Positions 60,345 through 60,443 of a stretch of 60,443 nt of DNA are shown here, in pieces (within the stretch, counting starts at the first letter, position 1; each line of letters starts with the position of its first letter). The position numbers and the translations under genes are program-made. The notes under the pieces are model-generated. The model ran no database searches. It had not been told where the DNA came from and was given only the letters and a program-made list of their open reading frames with translations. Source of the stretch: Sporolactobacillus spathodeae. Its GTDB lineage: Bacteria > Bacillota > Bacilli > Bacillales > Sporolactobacillaceae. The stretch is taken from NCBI RefSeq assembly GCF_016908935.1, contig NZ_JAFBEV010000017.1:1-60443 (forward strand), in the 5' to 3' direction.

Positions 60345-60443
60345 TAATAAATCGAGTAGGAGGAAGCCTTCGGCTTCCGACCTCTCACACCACCGTGCGT
60401 ACGGTTCCGTACACGGCGGTTCCATAATTTACACGCATACGCT
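60345..60443 (-). mobile_element. 3' end of a group II intron, continuing past the window
   Basis: On the minus strand, GGAACCGCCGTGTAC-GGAA-CCGTACGCACGGTGGTG forms a domain V-like hairpin with a CGC triad, followed by GAGAGG and a GGTCGGAAGCC/GGCTTCC domain VI-like hairpin, then CTCCTACTCGAT. This is the usual sequence after bacterial ltrA reverse transcriptase genes; that gene would lie beyond 60443. The element ends directly in the tail of the dispersed repeat. Confidence 0.7.

Overview
The window looks like the chromosome of a low-to-mid GC Gram-positive of the Bacillota, close to Bacillales and lactic-type spore formers (a Sporolactobacillus-like organism is my best guess, not proven). 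The reasons are AGGAGG-type ribosome binding sites with frequent TTG/GTG starts, two sigma-54 (SigL) enhancer-binding regulators, CcpA-type cre sites, mannose-family PTS operons, a HemY-type porphyrin oxidase and lipoproteins with short Gram-positive signals. No rRNA, tRNA or CRISPR array was seen. | Layout: 1-600 is an intergenic tandem array with an 82-bp period. 0.6-5.6 kb holds a cupin protein, a NixA/HoxN-type nickel/cobalt permease, a small orphan gene and coproporphyrinogen oxidase. 5.8-12.9 kb is a putrescine module: APC permease, aminobutyraldehyde dehydrogenase, putrescine aminotransferase, a -24/-12 promoter, and a CBS-PAS-PAS sigma-54 activator encoded beside it. 13.3-17.6 kb has a phage-like glucosaminidase with an apparent CTG start, a DUF2231-like membrane protein, an AraC regulator and an anion permease. 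17.8-23.7 kb is a complete L-sorbose operon (sorD-F-B-A-M-E) divergent from sorC, with palindromic operators and overlapping promoters. 23.9-26.6 kb has small housekeeping or orphan genes. | 26.9-37.7 kb is an AT-richer defence island: a 1458-residue GIY-YIG-like/helicase/N6-methyltransferase fusion overlapping a second methyltransferase-like gene that lacks its NPPY motif, then a DUF1643 protein, a PUA-like/HNH nuclease, a NUMOD4 protein, a TPR lipoprotein and an Mrr-type nuclease. 38.2-46.5 kb holds a cre-preceded SDR and a mannose PTS operon (separate EIIB, manXYZ, then manO) driven by a clear -24/-12 promoter and the LevR/ManR regulator encoded upstream. | 47.3-58.9 kb is a cobalamin-centred region: queG (B12-dependent), a PduO-type adenosyltransferase, eutC, eutB and eutA (B12-dependent ethanolamine lyase and its reactivase, with no microcompartment genes), a divergent permease, and a cobalamin-riboswitch operon. 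That operon encodes an alpha/alpha-barrel surface protein, a DUF4430 surface protein and an ECF S component. The two surface proteins look like a split bacterial version of intrinsic factor/transcobalamin, and this is the most interesting system in the window. 59.1 kb is ynfA. The right edge carries two copies of a dispersed repeat and what looks like the 3' end of a group II intron. | Two repeat themes run through the intergenic DNA. One is tandem arrays of about 20-21 bp units (82-bp higher-order arrays at 1 and 46.7 kb, a 24-copy 21-bp array at 55.5 kb, and degenerate versions at 13.1 and 17.6 kb). The other is a dispersed composite element of about 110-160 bp (terminator-like hairpin plus a GC-rich core) present in more than ten places, including twice inside the eut gene cluster.
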